A stretch of DNA of 64,000 bases, taken from contig JAITLL010000047.1 of NCBI GenBank assembly GCA_031277915.1, forward strand, positions 1 through 64,000, given 5' to 3'. The stretch is from Acinetobacter sp. GTDB lineage: Bacteria > Pseudomonadota > Gammaproteobacteria > Pseudomonadales > Moraxellaceae. The position numbers and the translations under genes are program-made. The notes below the pieces were generated by a model. It was not told where the DNA came from. It made no database searches and saw nothing but the letters and a program-made list of their open reading frames with translations. This document shows, piece after piece, positions 38,775 to 48,228 of this stretch. Every line of letters starts with the position of its first letter. The first letter of the stretch is position 1.

Positions 38775-39275
38775 ATGCAAATGATTCGTCATTGCATCGA
38801 CCAATGTTGGGATGTTCTACAAACGGTAAGTGACCCTGAAATTCCGGTTTTATCTGTTGTGGATTTGGGCATGATTCGCGGTGTAGAGATTAACGATCAA
38901 CAAGAAATCATTGTTCGTCTAACTCCGACATATAGCGGTTGCCCAGCAACAGATATGTTGAAAGCGCAAATTGCTGAGGCATTTACCGCAGAAGCTCTGA
39001 CACCGGTCAAAGTGATGGTCGATTTGTCTGAAGCATGGACCACGGACTGGATGTCTGAAGCGGGTAAAAAGAAACTGCAAGTCTATGGCATTGCACCACC
39101 TGAGGGATTGGCGCATCAATGTGGGACTCACGTTCATTTAAAAGATGGTGTCGAGTGCCCACGTTGCAAAAGCCGACATACCCGACTGTTAACCGAGTTT
39201 AGTTCTACTGCCTGTAAAGCACTTTATAAATGTCAGGACTGTCTTGAGCCTTTTGATTACTTCAAATGTATTTAA
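38775..39275 (+). CDS. paaD: epoxidase maturation factor PaaD
   Basis: PaaD is an Fe-S cluster assembly-type factor needed for epoxidase activity, probably for loading PaaE. The 166-residue protein has a DUF59/MIP18 domain (about 10-90; VSDPEIPVLSVVDLGMIRGV, TPTYSGCPATDML). A C-terminal Cys-rich part follows, with HQCGTHVHL, CPRCKSRHT, FSSTACKALYKCQDC. AGGAGGTGA gives an excellent ribosome site. Confidence 0.94.
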   Translation: MQMIRHCIDQCWDVLQTVSDPEIPVLSVVDLGMIRGVEINDQQEIIVRLTPTYSGCPATDMLKAQIAEAFTAEALTPVKVMVDLSEAWTTDWMSEAGKKKLQVYGIAPPEGLAHQCGTHVHLKDGVECPRCKSRHTRLLTEFSSTACKALYKCQDCLEPFDYFKCI

Positions 39276-39298
39276 GTCTTTAGATAAGGAAATCAGCC

Positions 39299-40360
39299 AT
39301 GAGCCAATTTGTACCATTAAAAGTAAAAAGTATTACGCCGCAAACCGATCAGGCAATTTGTATTGCATTTGACGTTGTACCTGAACAACAAGAACAATTT
39401 CAATTTCAACCAGGGCAACACTTAACCATTCGCCATTTAACCGAAGCTGGTGAAATCCGCCGTTGTTATTCAATTTGTAGCTATGCAGCAAAAGAAGATA
39501 TCAGTATTGCAGTTAAAAAAATTGATCAAGGACAATTTTCAAACTGGGCAAATGACCATTTGAAAGTAGGTGATGTGCTTGAAGTGATGCCACCACAAGG
39601 TGTGTTTTTTCAAAAAGCAGCCAAGATGGGCGGACAAAACTATTTAGGTGTTGCTGCGGGCAGTGGTATTACGCCAATTTTATCGATTGTTAAGCAAGTT
39701 TTATTTGAACAACCTGAAGCTAAATTTACGTTGCTCTATGGCAATCGTTCATGGAAACAAACCATGTTTGCCGAGCAAATTATGGATTTGAAAGATCAGT
39801 TTAAAGAACGTTTTCAGCTCATCAATATCTTTTCTCGTGAGTTCAACGATAGTGAACTAATGAACGGTCGTATTGATGAAGAAAAGCTTAAACGGCTTTT
39901 TGATTTTGATGTACTTGAAACAAGTTTTGACCATGTTTTTGCCTGTGGTCCAGATGAAATGATGAACGCTGTAGAAAGCACTTTGCCAAACTATGGTATT
40001 GCAAAAGAAAAAATTCACACTGAACGTTTCCACATAGGACAAGCGCGTAAACGTAGCGCTGAAGCGGATGCAAATCGTAAAGAAGAAAAAGTAAACATCA
40101 TTTTAGATGGCCGTGAACTAATTGTTTCTGTGGCTCAAGACGATGAAAGTATTCTTGATGCGGCTTTACGTGCGGGTGCTGACTTACCATATGCCTGTAA
40201 AGGCGGGGTGTGTGCGACGTGCCGTTGTAAAGTTGTTTCTGGTGAAGTTGATATGTTCCTTAACTATAGCCTTGAAAAAGATGAAGTTGAAAAGGGCTAT
40301 GTGCTTAGCTGTCAAACCTTACCGAAAGGCTCAAATGTTCGTTTGAGTTTTGATGAGTAG
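39299..40360 (+). CDS. paaE: phenylacetyl-CoA epoxidase reductase PaaE
   Basis: PaaE passes electrons from NADPH to the PaaAC di-iron centre. The 353-residue protein has an FAD/NAD reductase module (about 1-240; RRCYSICSYA, GVAAGSGITPILSIV, FACGPDEMM) and a C-terminal plant-type ferredoxin. The [2Fe-2S] cysteines appear in YACKGGVCATCRC and the later LSCQT. It lies 23 bases after paaD with AAGGAAA upstream. Confidence 0.96.
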   Translation: MSQFVPLKVKSITPQTDQAICIAFDVVPEQQEQFQFQPGQHLTIRHLTEAGEIRRCYSICSYAAKEDISIAVKKIDQGQFSNWANDHLKVGDVLEVMPPQGVFFQKAAKMGGQNYLGVAAGSGITPILSIVKQVLFEQPEAKFTLLYGNRSWKQTMFAEQIMDLKDQFKERFQLINIFSREFNDSELMNGRIDEEKLKRLFDFDVLETSFDHVFACGPDEMMNAVESTLPNYGIAKEKIHTERFHIGQARKRSAEADANRKEEKVNIILDGRELIVSVAQDDESILDAALRAGADLPYACKGGVCATCRCKVVSGEVDMFLNYSLEKDEVEKGYVLSCQTLPKGSNVRLSFDE

Positions 40361-40368
40361 AGGCTGTC

Positions 40369-41142
40369 ATGCAAGAGTTAATCAAAGCCAGCACAGCAAC
40401 TGACGGTGTTTTGTTATTAACCCTAAACCGTCCAGAAAAAAGAAATGCTTTAAACAATGCAACATTGCAGTATTTATGCGAGTTGCTCGAAGAAGCTGAA
40501 CATAATGCTCAAGTCAAAGCAGTGGTTTTAACGGGTAACGCTCAATGCTTTGCGGCTGGAGCAGATCTTAGCGAGCTGGCTGCAATGGACGCCGTAACTT
40601 TGCAACTTGATATTCGTCCGAAGCTTTGGCAAAAAATTGATGCGTTTAGTAAGCCACTGATTAGTGCAGTCAATGGCTATGCCTTAGGCGCTGGGTTTGA
40701 GCTGGTTTTACATTCGGATATGGTGATTTGCGGTGAAAATGCCCGTTTTGCGTTACCTGAAATTGGCCTTGGTATGTTACCGGGTGCAGGTGGAACACAG
40801 CGTTTAGCTCGCTTGGTTGGGCAGCAACTTACCATGCGCTGGGCCATGACAGGTGAGATGATTTCGGCAAAACAGGCAGAGCAACACGGTATTTGCAGCC
40901 AAGTGGTGCCGACTGAATTAACTGTTGAATATGTGGTTCAACTTGCAGCCAAAATTGCGAAACAAGCGCCATTAGCGATTCGCGTGATTAAACAATCAAT
41001 TAAAAGTATTCATGAAACGACTTTAAGTCAGGGACTCAAGTTTGAACGCCAAAACTTTGTCTGGCTGGCGGCTACAAAAGATCGAAACGAAGGGATTAAT
41101 GCTTTCTTTGAGAAAAGAAAGCCAGTGTTTAGAGGTGAGTGA
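40369..41142 (+). CDS. paaF: 2,3-dehydroadipyl-CoA hydratase PaaF
   Basis: PaaF is a crotonase-fold enzyme that hydrates 2,3-dehydroadipyl-CoA. The 257-residue product has the oxyanion-hole segments CFAAGADLSELAAMD and NGYALGAGFELVLHSD, and the catalytic Glu region LPEIGLGMLPGAGGTQRL. Of the two adjacent crotonases, this one has the standard hydratase motifs; the other carries the Asp typical of PaaG. Its stop overlaps the paaG start by 4 bases. Confidence 0.93.
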   Translation: MQELIKASTATDGVLLLTLNRPEKRNALNNATLQYLCELLEEAEHNAQVKAVVLTGNAQCFAAGADLSELAAMDAVTLQLDIRPKLWQKIDAFSKPLISAVNGYALGAGFELVLHSDMVICGENARFALPEIGLGMLPGAGGTQRLARLVGQQLTMRWAMTGEMISAKQAEQHGICSQVVPTELTVEYVVQLAAKIAKQAPLAIRVIKQSIKSIHETTLSQGLKFERQNFVWLAATKDRNEGINAFFEKRKPVFRGE

Positions 41143-41933
41143 TGGACTATCAAAATATTATTGCTGAAGAAAAAAATGGTGTTGGCTACCTGACATTTAA
41201 CCGCCCAAAAGCACTGAATAGCTTTAACGTTGATATGCATCGTGAAGTGGCTGAGGTTTTAAACCAGTGGACCAAAAATCCAGATGTTCGCTGTGTTGTG
41301 ATTAGTGGCGAAGGCCGCGGCTTCTGTGCAGGACAAGATTTAGGGGACCGTGTAGTAGACCCAAATGCTGAAGCTCCAGATTTAGGATATTCCATTGAAA
41401 CTTACTATAACCCGCTCATTAAAACGATTGTAAATATGCCAAAGCCAGTCATTTGTGCTGTAAATGGCGTGGCAGCAGGTGCAGGGGCAAATATTGCACT
41501 GGCATGTGATTTAGTGATTGCAGCCAAATCGGCAAACTTCGTACAAGCATTTTGCCGCTTAGGTTTGGTTCCAGATTCTGCGGGTACATGGTTTTTACCA
41601 CGTGCTGTAGGCCATGCGCGTGCGATGGGTTTGACGTTGTTAGGTGACAAGCTCCCAGCAGAAACCGCAAAAGAATGGGGCATGATTTGGGATGTGGTTG
41701 AAGACGCCGAGCTTAAAGAAAAGGTGACTAAACTTGCAGAGCATTTAGCGAAACAGCCTACTTTTGGTCTATCTCTTATTAAAAAAGCCATTCATCAATC
41801 AAGCAACAACACCTTTGATGAGCAAGTGCTATTAGAGCGTGATTTACAACGTATTGCTGGTCGTTCAGAAGATTATCGTGAAGGTGTACAAGCCTTTATG
41901 AATAAACGTGAACCAAATTTTAAAGGGCGCTAA
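41139..41933 (+). CDS. paaG: 1,2-epoxyphenylacetyl-CoA isomerase PaaG
   Basis: PaaG isomerises ring-1,2-epoxyphenylacetyl-CoA to oxepin-CoA and also shifts a double bond later in the pathway. The 264-residue crotonase has GEGRGFCAGQDLGDR, NGVAAGAGANIALACD and RLGLVPDSAGTWFLPR, where Asp replaces a hydratase Glu as in PaaG. It is translationally coupled to paaF and is followed after 2 bases by paaH. Confidence 0.95.
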   Translation: MMDYQNIIAEEKNGVGYLTFNRPKALNSFNVDMHREVAEVLNQWTKNPDVRCVVISGEGRGFCAGQDLGDRVVDPNAEAPDLGYSIETYYNPLIKTIVNMPKPVICAVNGVAAGAGANIALACDLVIAAKSANFVQAFCRLGLVPDSAGTWFLPRAVGHARAMGLTLLGDKLPAETAKEWGMIWDVVEDAELKEKVTKLAEHLAKQPTFGLSLIKKAIHQSSNNTFDEQVLLERDLQRIAGRSEDYREGVQAFMNKREPNFKGR

Positions 41934-41935
41934 GC

Positions 41936-43474
41936 ATGACAGATTTAGATTTATCTCGTGCTCGCATTGCCGTCATTGGTTCTGGCACCATGGGCATTGG
42001 CATTGCCCAGTTAGCTATCGTAAACGGGCACTCGACCATTTTATATGATCTGGACGCTCAAAAAGCGCAACAAGCAGTTGAGGGCTTAGGGCAGACGTTT
42101 AAAAAGCTGGTTGAAAAGAGCAAGCTCACAGAGCAGCAAGCTGATGAAGCCTTAGCGCGTTTAACTGTCGTTAATCAAATTGAAGCACTACGTGATGCTG
42201 ACTTGGTCATTGAAGCGGTGGTTGAGAAAAAAGAAGTTAAACAGTCTTTATTTAAACAGCTCGCTGAAATTTGTAGTGCGCAAACCATTTTTGCTAGCAA
42301 TACCTCTTCAATTTCTGTGACGGCAATTTCGGCGGGCATTGCTCACCCTGAGCGCGTAGTGGGTTTACACTTTTTTAACCCTGCGCCAGTCATGAAACTG
42401 GTTGAAGTTGTACAAGGCTTAAAAACCCCAAACAGCTTATGTCTGGCTTTAAAAAACTTGATGTTGAGCTGGAAAAAAATTCCCGTACTCACCAAGTCGA
42501 CTCCTGGTTTTATTGTTAACCGAATTGCACGTCCGTTTTATGCAGAAGGCTTTAGAGCACTGCAAGAACAGGTCACCAGCTACGACCAGCTAGATTATGC
42601 ATTAAAGCAATGCGGCGGTTTTGCGATGGGGCCGTGTGAACTCACAGACCTCATTGGCCAAGATGTTAACTTTTCGGTAACCCAAAGTGTTTATCAAGAA
42701 TTCTTTTATGAGCCGCGCTACCGTCCAAGCCTAATTCAAAAAGAATTAGTCGATGCTGGAGCTTGGGGTCGTAAGTCAAAACAAGGCTTTTATCGCTATA
42801 ACGAAAAAAATCAGTACGAGACATTCCAGCCTCAAGCCGTAATTGCCAAACCACTCGATTCTCATATTCAGCTAAAAGGGACTTGGTCTCAGCTACCTAC
42901 TTTTTTAACGCGTTTAGGTTTAAAAAGCGGATCTGCGAGTGACGACAATATCCTTCAAATTGATGATATCGACTTACGTTTAAGCCAAGGTGAGTCTGCC
43001 AATATTCATTACCTAAGCCGTAAAGTGGTTTTAATAGATTGGCATCATGATTTTGAGCAGGCGCATGCTTTAGTACTCAGTCATAACGAGCTTTGTGAAG
43101 CAAGTGACCTCGCTAAAGTTGAAGCTTATTTTGCACAGTTTGGTATCAGCGTGATGTGGATTAAAGACCATCCGGCACTATTAACCTTACGCACCATCGC
43201 TTTACTCATTAATGAAGCCTGCGAAGCAAGTTTACACGGTGTTGCGAGTCTGGAAGATATTGATAATGCCATGAAATATGGAGTGAATTATCCTAAGGGT
43301 CCTTACCAGTGGTTGACACAAATGGGCGGTGCTTATGTGCTCCAAACCTTAAATAACTTATATGCACTGTATGGAGAGGAAAAATATCGCGCGAGTATCT
43401 ACCTCAAGCAATACGTAGCGAAAACTCAAAACATTGCTACTCAATATTCACGCGATATGACCGAATTTGCATAA
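41936..43474 (+). CDS. paaH: 3-hydroxyadipyl-CoA dehydrogenase PaaH
   Basis: PaaH oxidises 3-hydroxyadipyl-CoA with NAD. The 512-residue protein has an N-terminal Rossmann motif (VIGSGTMGIGIAQLAI), the catalytic His region GLHFFNPAPVMKLVEVV, NRIARPFYAEGFRAL, and two C-terminal dehydrogenase domains, the second ending in YGVNYPKGPYQWLTQMGG. The long form with duplicated C-terminal domains matches PaaH rather than the 280-residue Hbd type. Confidence 0.95.
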   Translation: MTDLDLSRARIAVIGSGTMGIGIAQLAIVNGHSTILYDLDAQKAQQAVEGLGQTFKKLVEKSKLTEQQADEALARLTVVNQIEALRDADLVIEAVVEKKEVKQSLFKQLAEICSAQTIFASNTSSISVTAISAGIAHPERVVGLHFFNPAPVMKLVEVVQGLKTPNSLCLALKNLMLSWKKIPVLTKSTPGFIVNRIARPFYAEGFRALQEQVTSYDQLDYALKQCGGFAMGPCELTDLIGQDVNFSVTQSVYQEFFYEPRYRPSLIQKELVDAGAWGRKSKQGFYRYNEKNQYETFQPQAVIAKPLDSHIQLKGTWSQLPTFLTRLGLKSGSASDDNILQIDDIDLRLSQGESANIHYLSRKVVLIDWHHDFEQAHALVLSHNELCEASDLAKVEAYFAQFGISVMWIKDHPALLTLRTIALLINEACEASLHGVASLEDIDNAMKYGVNYPKGPYQWLTQMGGAYVLQTLNNLYALYGEEKYRASIYLKQYVAKTQNIATQYSRDMTEFA

Positions 43475-43486
43475 TCAGGAGTCAAC

Positions 43487-44695
43487 ATGGAAGACGTTTT
43501 AATTTGCGATTTTATTCGTACCCCAATTGGACGATATGCAGGTGCCTTAAGTGCAGTACGTGCAGATGATTTAGCTGCATTGCCCATCAAATATTTAAAA
43601 GATAAACACCCGAACCTACCGTGGAATACTGTAGACGAAGTGTTTTTAGGATGTGCTAACCAAGCAGGTGAAGACAACCGTAACGTTGCACGCATGGCAA
43701 TACTCTTGGCAGGTTTACCTGATACAGTGCCAGCGATGACGGTCAATCGCTTATGTGCCTCTGGCTTAGATGCGGTAGGACTTGCGGCACGCTCAATTAA
43801 AGCAGGTGAAGCGCAGTTTGTGTTGGCAGGTGGTGTTGAGTCAATGAGCCGTGCGCCATTTGTACAAGCTAAACCAACCGAAGCCTTTAGCCGTACACCT
43901 GAAATTTATGACACCACTATTGGCTGGCGCTTTGTAAATAAGCAACTTAAAGCACAATACGGCACCGACAGCATGCCGGAAACTGCCGAAAATGTAGCTG
44001 AAAAATACCAGATTAGTCGTGAAGACCAAGATGCTTTTGCATTGCTTAGCCAACAAAAAACGGCTGCCGCACAACAAAACGGTTTTTTTACTGACGAGAT
44101 TTTGCCTGTCGAGATTGTAGACCGTAAGAAAAACGTGAATGTTGTTAATCGCGATGAACATCCGCGTGAAACAACACTTGAAGCACTCGCAAAACTAAAA
44201 GCACCTTTTAGAAAAGAAGGTGGCTCGGTGACTGCCGGAAATGCCTCTGGTGTAAATGATGGCGCCGCGTGTGTGCTCATTACCAACCGTACATTTGCAG
44301 ACACACATGGTTTAAAACCGTTAGCACGAGTGATTGGCATTGCAAGTGCAGGGGTTGAACCCAAATATATGGGTATAGGTCCTGTTCCTGCTGTACAGAA
44401 AATTTTAAAGCAAACAGGTTTAACGCTAGATCAGATGGATGTGATTGAGTTGAATGAAGCATTCTCAGCCCAATCTTTAGCTTGTATGCGTGAACTTGGT
44501 CTAAAAGATGACGATGAACGCGTGAACCCAAATGGTGGTGCGATTGCGTTAGGCCATCCGCTCGGTATGAGTGGTACACGTTTAGTGATTACCGCAACAC
44601 GTGAGCTAAAAAAACGAGGTGGACGTTATGCACTTTGCACGATGTGTGTGGGTGTGGGACAAGGCGTTGCACTGATTTTAGAAAATTTAAATTAA
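43487..44695 (+). CDS. paaJ: 3-oxoadipyl-CoA / 3-oxo-5,6-dehydrosuberyl-CoA thiolase PaaJ
   Basis: This thiolase releases acetyl-CoA twice in the pathway. The 402-residue product has the active Cys in [26 protein letters not shown], the catalytic His in [17 protein letters not shown], and Cys in [10 protein letters not shown]. It is the same family as PcaF of the beta-ketoadipate pathway; its place in the paa operon supports PaaJ. A 40-base gap separates it from paaK. Confidence 0.94.
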   Translation: MEDVLICDFIRTPIGRYAGALSAVRADDLAALPIKYLKDKHPNLPWNTVDEVFLGCANQAGEDNRNVARMAILLAGLPDTVPAMTVNRLCASGLDAVGLAARSIKAGEAQFVLAGGVESMSRAPFVQAKPTEAFSRTPEIYDTTIGWRFVNKQLKAQYGTDSMPETAENVAEKYQISREDQDAFALLSQQKTAAAQQNGFFTDEILPVEIVDRKKNVNVVNRDEHPRETTLEALAKLKAPFRKEGGSVTAGNASGVNDGAACVLITNRTFADTHGLKPLARVIGIASAGVEPKYMGIGPVPAVQKILKQTGLTLDQMDVIELNEAFSAQSLACMRELGLKDDDERVNPNGGAIALGHPLGMSGTRLVITATRELKKRGGRYALCTMCVGVGQGVALILENLN

Positions 44696-44735
44696 TTTAG
44701 ACGGTTTTAAAAATTACATAATGAGGAGATAGGCG

Positions 44736-46025
44736 ATGGACAGCCTTACAACGGATAATGTTGAGCAATTAACACTTGCAGAGCTTAGAGAGCTGCAAAC
44801 GAAACGGTTAAAACAAACCCTGACTTTTGTATATGAAAATAGTCCGGTCTATAAGAAAAAGTTCGATGAAGCGGGTGTACATCCTGATGACTTTGTCACT
44901 TTAGACGATCTGGCGAAGTTTCCATTTACAACCAAACAGGATTTAAGAGACAACTATCCGTTTGGAATGTTTGCCGTACCACAAGAGCAAATTGTGCGTT
45001 TACATGCTTCATCAGGCACAACGGGTAAACCGACGGTGGTGGGTTACACCCAAAAAGATATTAATACGTGGTCAGACATCGTTGCGCGTTGCTTACGCAT
45101 GGCAGGTTTAACTGCTAAAGATATGGTTCAGGTTGCTTATGGCTACGGACTCTTTACAGGTGGTTTAGGCGCACATTATGGTGCTGAGCGCTTAGGTGCA
45201 ACGGTTATTCCAATGTCTGGTGGGCAAACTGAAAAGCAAGTTCAGCTCATTCAAGACTTTAAACCGACTGCAATTATGGTTACGCCATCGTATTGTATCA
45301 GTATTATCGAAAAGCTTGAACAACAACTGGGAACTGCACGTAATACGTCTTTAAAAGTCGGTATTTTTGGTGCCGAACCTTGGACTAAAGAGCTTCGCCG
45401 TGAAATCGAAGAACGCCTCAATATTAAAGCGCTTGATATTTATGGTTTGTCTGAGGTGATGGGTCCGGGCGTTGCGATGCAATGTCTAGGTGAGGGCGAA
45501 GGGCTAACCATTTGGGAAGATCATTTCTACCCAGAAATTATTAACCCTGAAACAGGTGAAGTCTGTAAAGATGGCGAACTTGGTGAGCTAGTCTTTACCA
45601 CTATTACTAAAGAAGGCTTACCAATTATTCGTTACCGTACCCGTGATTTGACCCGTTTACTTGCGGGAGAAAATCTGGCAATGCGTAAAATGGATAAAAT
45701 TGTGGGCCGCAGTGACGACATGCTGATTATTCGCGGTGTGAATGTTTTCCCAACTCAAATTGAAGAGCAAATTTTGCAAGTTCCGAATTTAGTTCCAAAT
45801 TATGAAATTTTGGTGACTAAAAAAGGACATATGGATACTTTGCATATTCGTACAGAGATGTGTCATAACTGTAATATACAGGCCAATCAACTTGCTCAGG
45901 AGTTGATGAAACGTATTAAAACCATGATTGGGATTAGCGTTACTGTAGAAGTTGTTACAGAAGCGACCTTACCTCGTTCGGAAGGTAAGGCAAAGCGGGT
46001 AATCGATATGCGTCAGATTGCTTAA
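44736..46025 (+). CDS. paaK: phenylacetate-CoA ligase PaaK
   Basis: PaaK activates phenylacetate to its CoA thioester using ATP, the first step of the pathway. The 429-residue adenylate-forming enzyme shows the P-loop-like LHASSGTTGKPTVVGYT, YGLSEVMGPGVAMQC and the hinge region KIVGRSDDMLIIRGVNVFPT. GAGGAG lies 8 bases before the ATG. It is the last catabolic enzyme of the main run; a palindrome separates it from the regulatory tail paaX-paaY. Confidence 0.96.
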   Translation: MDSLTTDNVEQLTLAELRELQTKRLKQTLTFVYENSPVYKKKFDEAGVHPDDFVTLDDLAKFPFTTKQDLRDNYPFGMFAVPQEQIVRLHASSGTTGKPTVVGYTQKDINTWSDIVARCLRMAGLTAKDMVQVAYGYGLFTGGLGAHYGAERLGATVIPMSGGQTEKQVQLIQDFKPTAIMVTPSYCISIIEKLEQQLGTARNTSLKVGIFGAEPWTKELRREIEERLNIKALDIYGLSEVMGPGVAMQCLGEGEGLTIWEDHFYPEIINPETGEVCKDGELGELVFTTITKEGLPIIRYRTRDLTRLLAGENLAMRKMDKIVGRSDDMLIIRGVNVFPTQIEEQILQVPNLVPNYEILVTKKGHMDTLHIRTEMCHNCNIQANQLAQELMKRIKTMIGISVTVEVVTEATLPRSEGKAKRVIDMRQIA

Positions 46026-46037
46026 CATCAAAATCAT

Positions 46038-46062
46038 TCAGGGTATAGAATCTATACCCTGA
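46038..46062. promoter_or_regulatory. 25-base perfect palindrome between paaK and paaX
   Basis: The arms TCAGGGTATAGA (46038-46049) and TCTATACCCTGA (46051-46062) are perfect inverted copies with one central A. The site starts 12 bases after the paaK stop and ends 16 bases before paaX. There is no U-run for termination. It could be a protein operator (for example of PaaX) or a processing hairpin. Confidence 0.6.
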
Positions 46063-46078
46063 GACTAAACGCCAAGAC

Positions 46079-47044
46079 ATGAGTATGAGTGCAAAAATAC
46101 AGCAAATAATTGATTCTGTTGTAAAGAATGAAACCTTAAGTGGAACTTCGCTTATTTCAACAATTTTTGGAGATTCAGTACTTCATCGGGGCGGAAATAT
46201 TAGCCTTGCAAGCCTGATTCAGTTATTAGAGCTGTTTGGTTTTAATGACCGTGCTGTAAGAACCTCTGTTTTTCGTTTAGTTAAAAATGATTGGTTATGT
46301 TCGGACAAAATCGGCAGAACCAGTTTTTATCGAATTACCGATTCAAGCCGTTCGACTTATTTGCAGGCCGAGCAACGCATTTATAACGACCAGATGAAAG
46401 AGTGGGACCATTATTGGGATCTTATTCTGATGTCTAGCCTCGATACTGAAAATAAAGCGTTGTTAAAGAAAGAACTCGAATGGTTAGGGTTTGCCAATAT
46501 TTCGACAAACTTAATGGCTTATCCGGGGTGTAACCGTATTGAACTGCAACGCTTGTTGGTCGACTTAAATATGAGTGAGCAAGTGGTGGTGTTTAAAGCC
46601 GAAACCTTGCAGCTCTTTAATAATTCGGTCGATACCATTGGTCGTATGCTCAGAACCAACTGGCCAATCGATGAATTACGCCAAAGATATTTACAGTTTC
46701 TCGATATTTTTAGAGAAATTGGCGTGTTGCTGATGCAAGAAAACGAACAACTTGAACCTGTTCAGGCCTTTCAAATTCGAACGTTGCTGATTCATTATTA
46801 TCGACGGATTTTGTTGAAAGACCCTGCATTACCGCTTGAGTTGTTGCCTACAGACTGGCCTGCGATTAGTGCACGAACCTTATCAATGAATATTTATAAA
46901 AAAGTATTTGAACCTGCCGATGAATACTTCTTGTCTGTTGCCGCAACAGCAGAAGGACCAATGCCAAATGCCACAGCACACTATTGGCGCCGTTTCGGAG
47001 GTTTGGTTGCGACAAATGAGAGGTTAAATCATGCCTTGTTATAG
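46079..47044 (+). CDS. paaX: phenylacetic acid catabolon repressor PaaX
   Basis: PaaX is a phenylacetyl-CoA-responsive repressor of paa promoters. The 321-residue protein has the PaaX winged-helix signature ([38 protein letters not shown]), a middle Cas2-like domain and a C-terminal domain. Starts at 46079 and 46085 are both possible; neither has a good ribosome site, which would keep the repressor level low. It overlaps paaY by 14 bases. Confidence 0.93.
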   Translation: MSMSAKIQQIIDSVVKNETLSGTSLISTIFGDSVLHRGGNISLASLIQLLELFGFNDRAVRTSVFRLVKNDWLCSDKIGRTSFYRITDSSRSTYLQAEQRIYNDQMKEWDHYWDLILMSSLDTENKALLKKELEWLGFANISTNLMAYPGCNRIELQRLLVDLNMSEQVVVFKAETLQLFNNSVDTIGRMLRTNWPIDELRQRYLQFLDIFREIGVLLMQENEQLEPVQAFQIRTLLIHYYRRILLKDPALPLELLPTDWPAISARTLSMNIYKKVFEPADEYFLSVAATAEGPMPNATAHYWRRFGGLVATNERLNHALL

Positions 47045-47636
47045 TATTGATGGTGTTATTCCAGTAGTAAGCCCAGATGCTTTTGTACACCCAACGGCTG
47101 TTTTAATTGGTGATGTGATTATTGAAGCGGGTGTATATGTGGGGCCATTTGCTTCATTGCGTGCCGATTTTGGCCGAATCCATATTAAGCAAAATGCCAA
47201 TGTACAAGATAACTGCACCATACATGGTTTTCCGCAAAGCGTAACTTTAGTTGAGGAAATGGGCCACATTGGGCATGGCACAACTTTGCATGGCTGCCGC
47301 ATTGGTAAAAATGTTTTGGTTGGCATGAACAGCGTAATTTTGGACTATGCCGAAATTGGTGAAAATACCATTATTGGTGCAAATAGCTTGGTTAAAACTA
47401 AAGATATTATTCCGGAAAATGTACTGGCAATGGGCAGTCCTGCCAAGGTTGCACGTGAGTTATCAGAACAAGAAAAAAAGTGGAAAACCAGAGGCACGCA
47501 AGAATACATCGAGCTTGCACAGCGATGCTTAAATTCAATGCAAGAAGTTCAGCCTTTAAGCTCAGAGTTGGATGACCGCCTGACCTATAAGGACTTTAGT
47601 TCTTCAAACTATCAAATTAAACAAGATAGTGTTTAA
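47031..47636 (+). CDS. paaY: PaaY, gamma-carbonic-anhydrase-like hexapeptide thioesterase
   Basis: PaaY is a left-handed beta-helix protein that helps the paa pathway by hydrolysing dead-end CoA esters. The 201-residue product shows hexapeptide repeats ([57 protein letters not shown]) with histidines in the zinc positions of gamma carbonic anhydrases. It overlaps paaX and so is made with the regulator. Confidence 0.93.
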   Translation: MPCYSIDGVIPVVSPDAFVHPTAVLIGDVIIEAGVYVGPFASLRADFGRIHIKQNANVQDNCTIHGFPQSVTLVEEMGHIGHGTTLHGCRIGKNVLVGMNSVILDYAEIGENTIIGANSLVKTKDIIPENVLAMGSPAKVARELSEQEKKWKTRGTQEYIELAQRCLNSMQEVQPLSSELDDRLTYKDFSSSNYQIKQDSV

Positions 47637-47714
47637 CGGCTATTCATAAGTCGATTTCAATATACATAGTTTTATAACACTTAAGGAAATACTCGAACGA
47701 GTAGGGAGACGTTT

Positions 47715-48098
47715 GTGCAAAAAATGGAAAATACTGCGGTTGATCAATTCGCAGAACTATTGGGTGTTCAAGTGCTGCATCGCAGTTTTGATGAAGCGCG
47801 TTGTCAGCTTAATGTAAAAGATGAGCATATGAATGCCTTGGGAGGCGTGCATGGTGGCGTCATATTTTCTTTAGCCGATATTGCTTTTGCGATGGCTTGT
47901 AATGCAGGGGATGCGCCATATACAGGCCTACAGGCTGATATTCGTTATATGAGCGGTGCGAAAGATAAGGTGTTATTTGCTACGGCAACTAAGGTTGGAA
48001 GTAGTAAAAAATTCGCGCATTATGAAGTGGTGATAACAGACGGTTTAAATAATAGAGTCGCTTTATTTACATCGACCTGTTACAGACTTGCGCCGTAA
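47715..48098 (+). CDS. paaI: hydroxyphenylacetyl-CoA thioesterase PaaI
   Basis: PaaI is a hot-dog-fold thioesterase that rescues CoA from dead-end intermediates. The 127-residue product has HMNALGGVHGGVIFSLADIA with the catalytic Asp, and VALFTSTCYRLAP at the end. GGGAG lies 6 bases before the GTG start at 47715; ATG 47724 has no such site. The last 17 codons and the stop are repeated, with silent changes, 4.2 kb downstream at 52264-52314. Confidence 0.94.
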   Translation: MQKMENTAVDQFAELLGVQVLHRSFDEARCQLNVKDEHMNALGGVHGGVIFSLADIAFAMACNAGDAPYTGLQADIRYMSGAKDKVLFATATKVGSSKKFAHYEVVITDGLNNRVALFTSTCYRLAP

Positions 48099-48133
48099 GA
48101 TATGGTTGTTTGATGGTTAGAGCCTGAGCAAAA
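48048..48133 (+). repeat. left copy of direct repeat (paaI 3' end plus flank)
   Basis: The last 51 bases of paaI match 52264-52314 at 47 positions. After a 12-base length difference, GTTAGAGCCTGAGCAAAA (48116-48133) matches 52320-52337 at 16 of 18. The repeat flanks the effector cargo. Confidence 0.85.
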
Positions 48134-48228
48134 TTTAACTAAATAAAAGATCTGTTACATCTTTTTAGATGCAGAGTAGCTTGTCCCTGATTTTGGAACT
48201 TGCCAAATCTTTGATGAACCATGGTGTG

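Noticed and set aside
41405-41791. 128-codon minus-strand frame inside paaG
   Set aside because: It is a shadow of a clearly coding crotonase gene, with no start signal or family features.
43906-44364. 152-codon minus-strand frame inside paaJ
   Set aside because: It lies wholly inside a well-supported thiolase gene and has a Ser/Ala-rich composition typical of antisense shadows.
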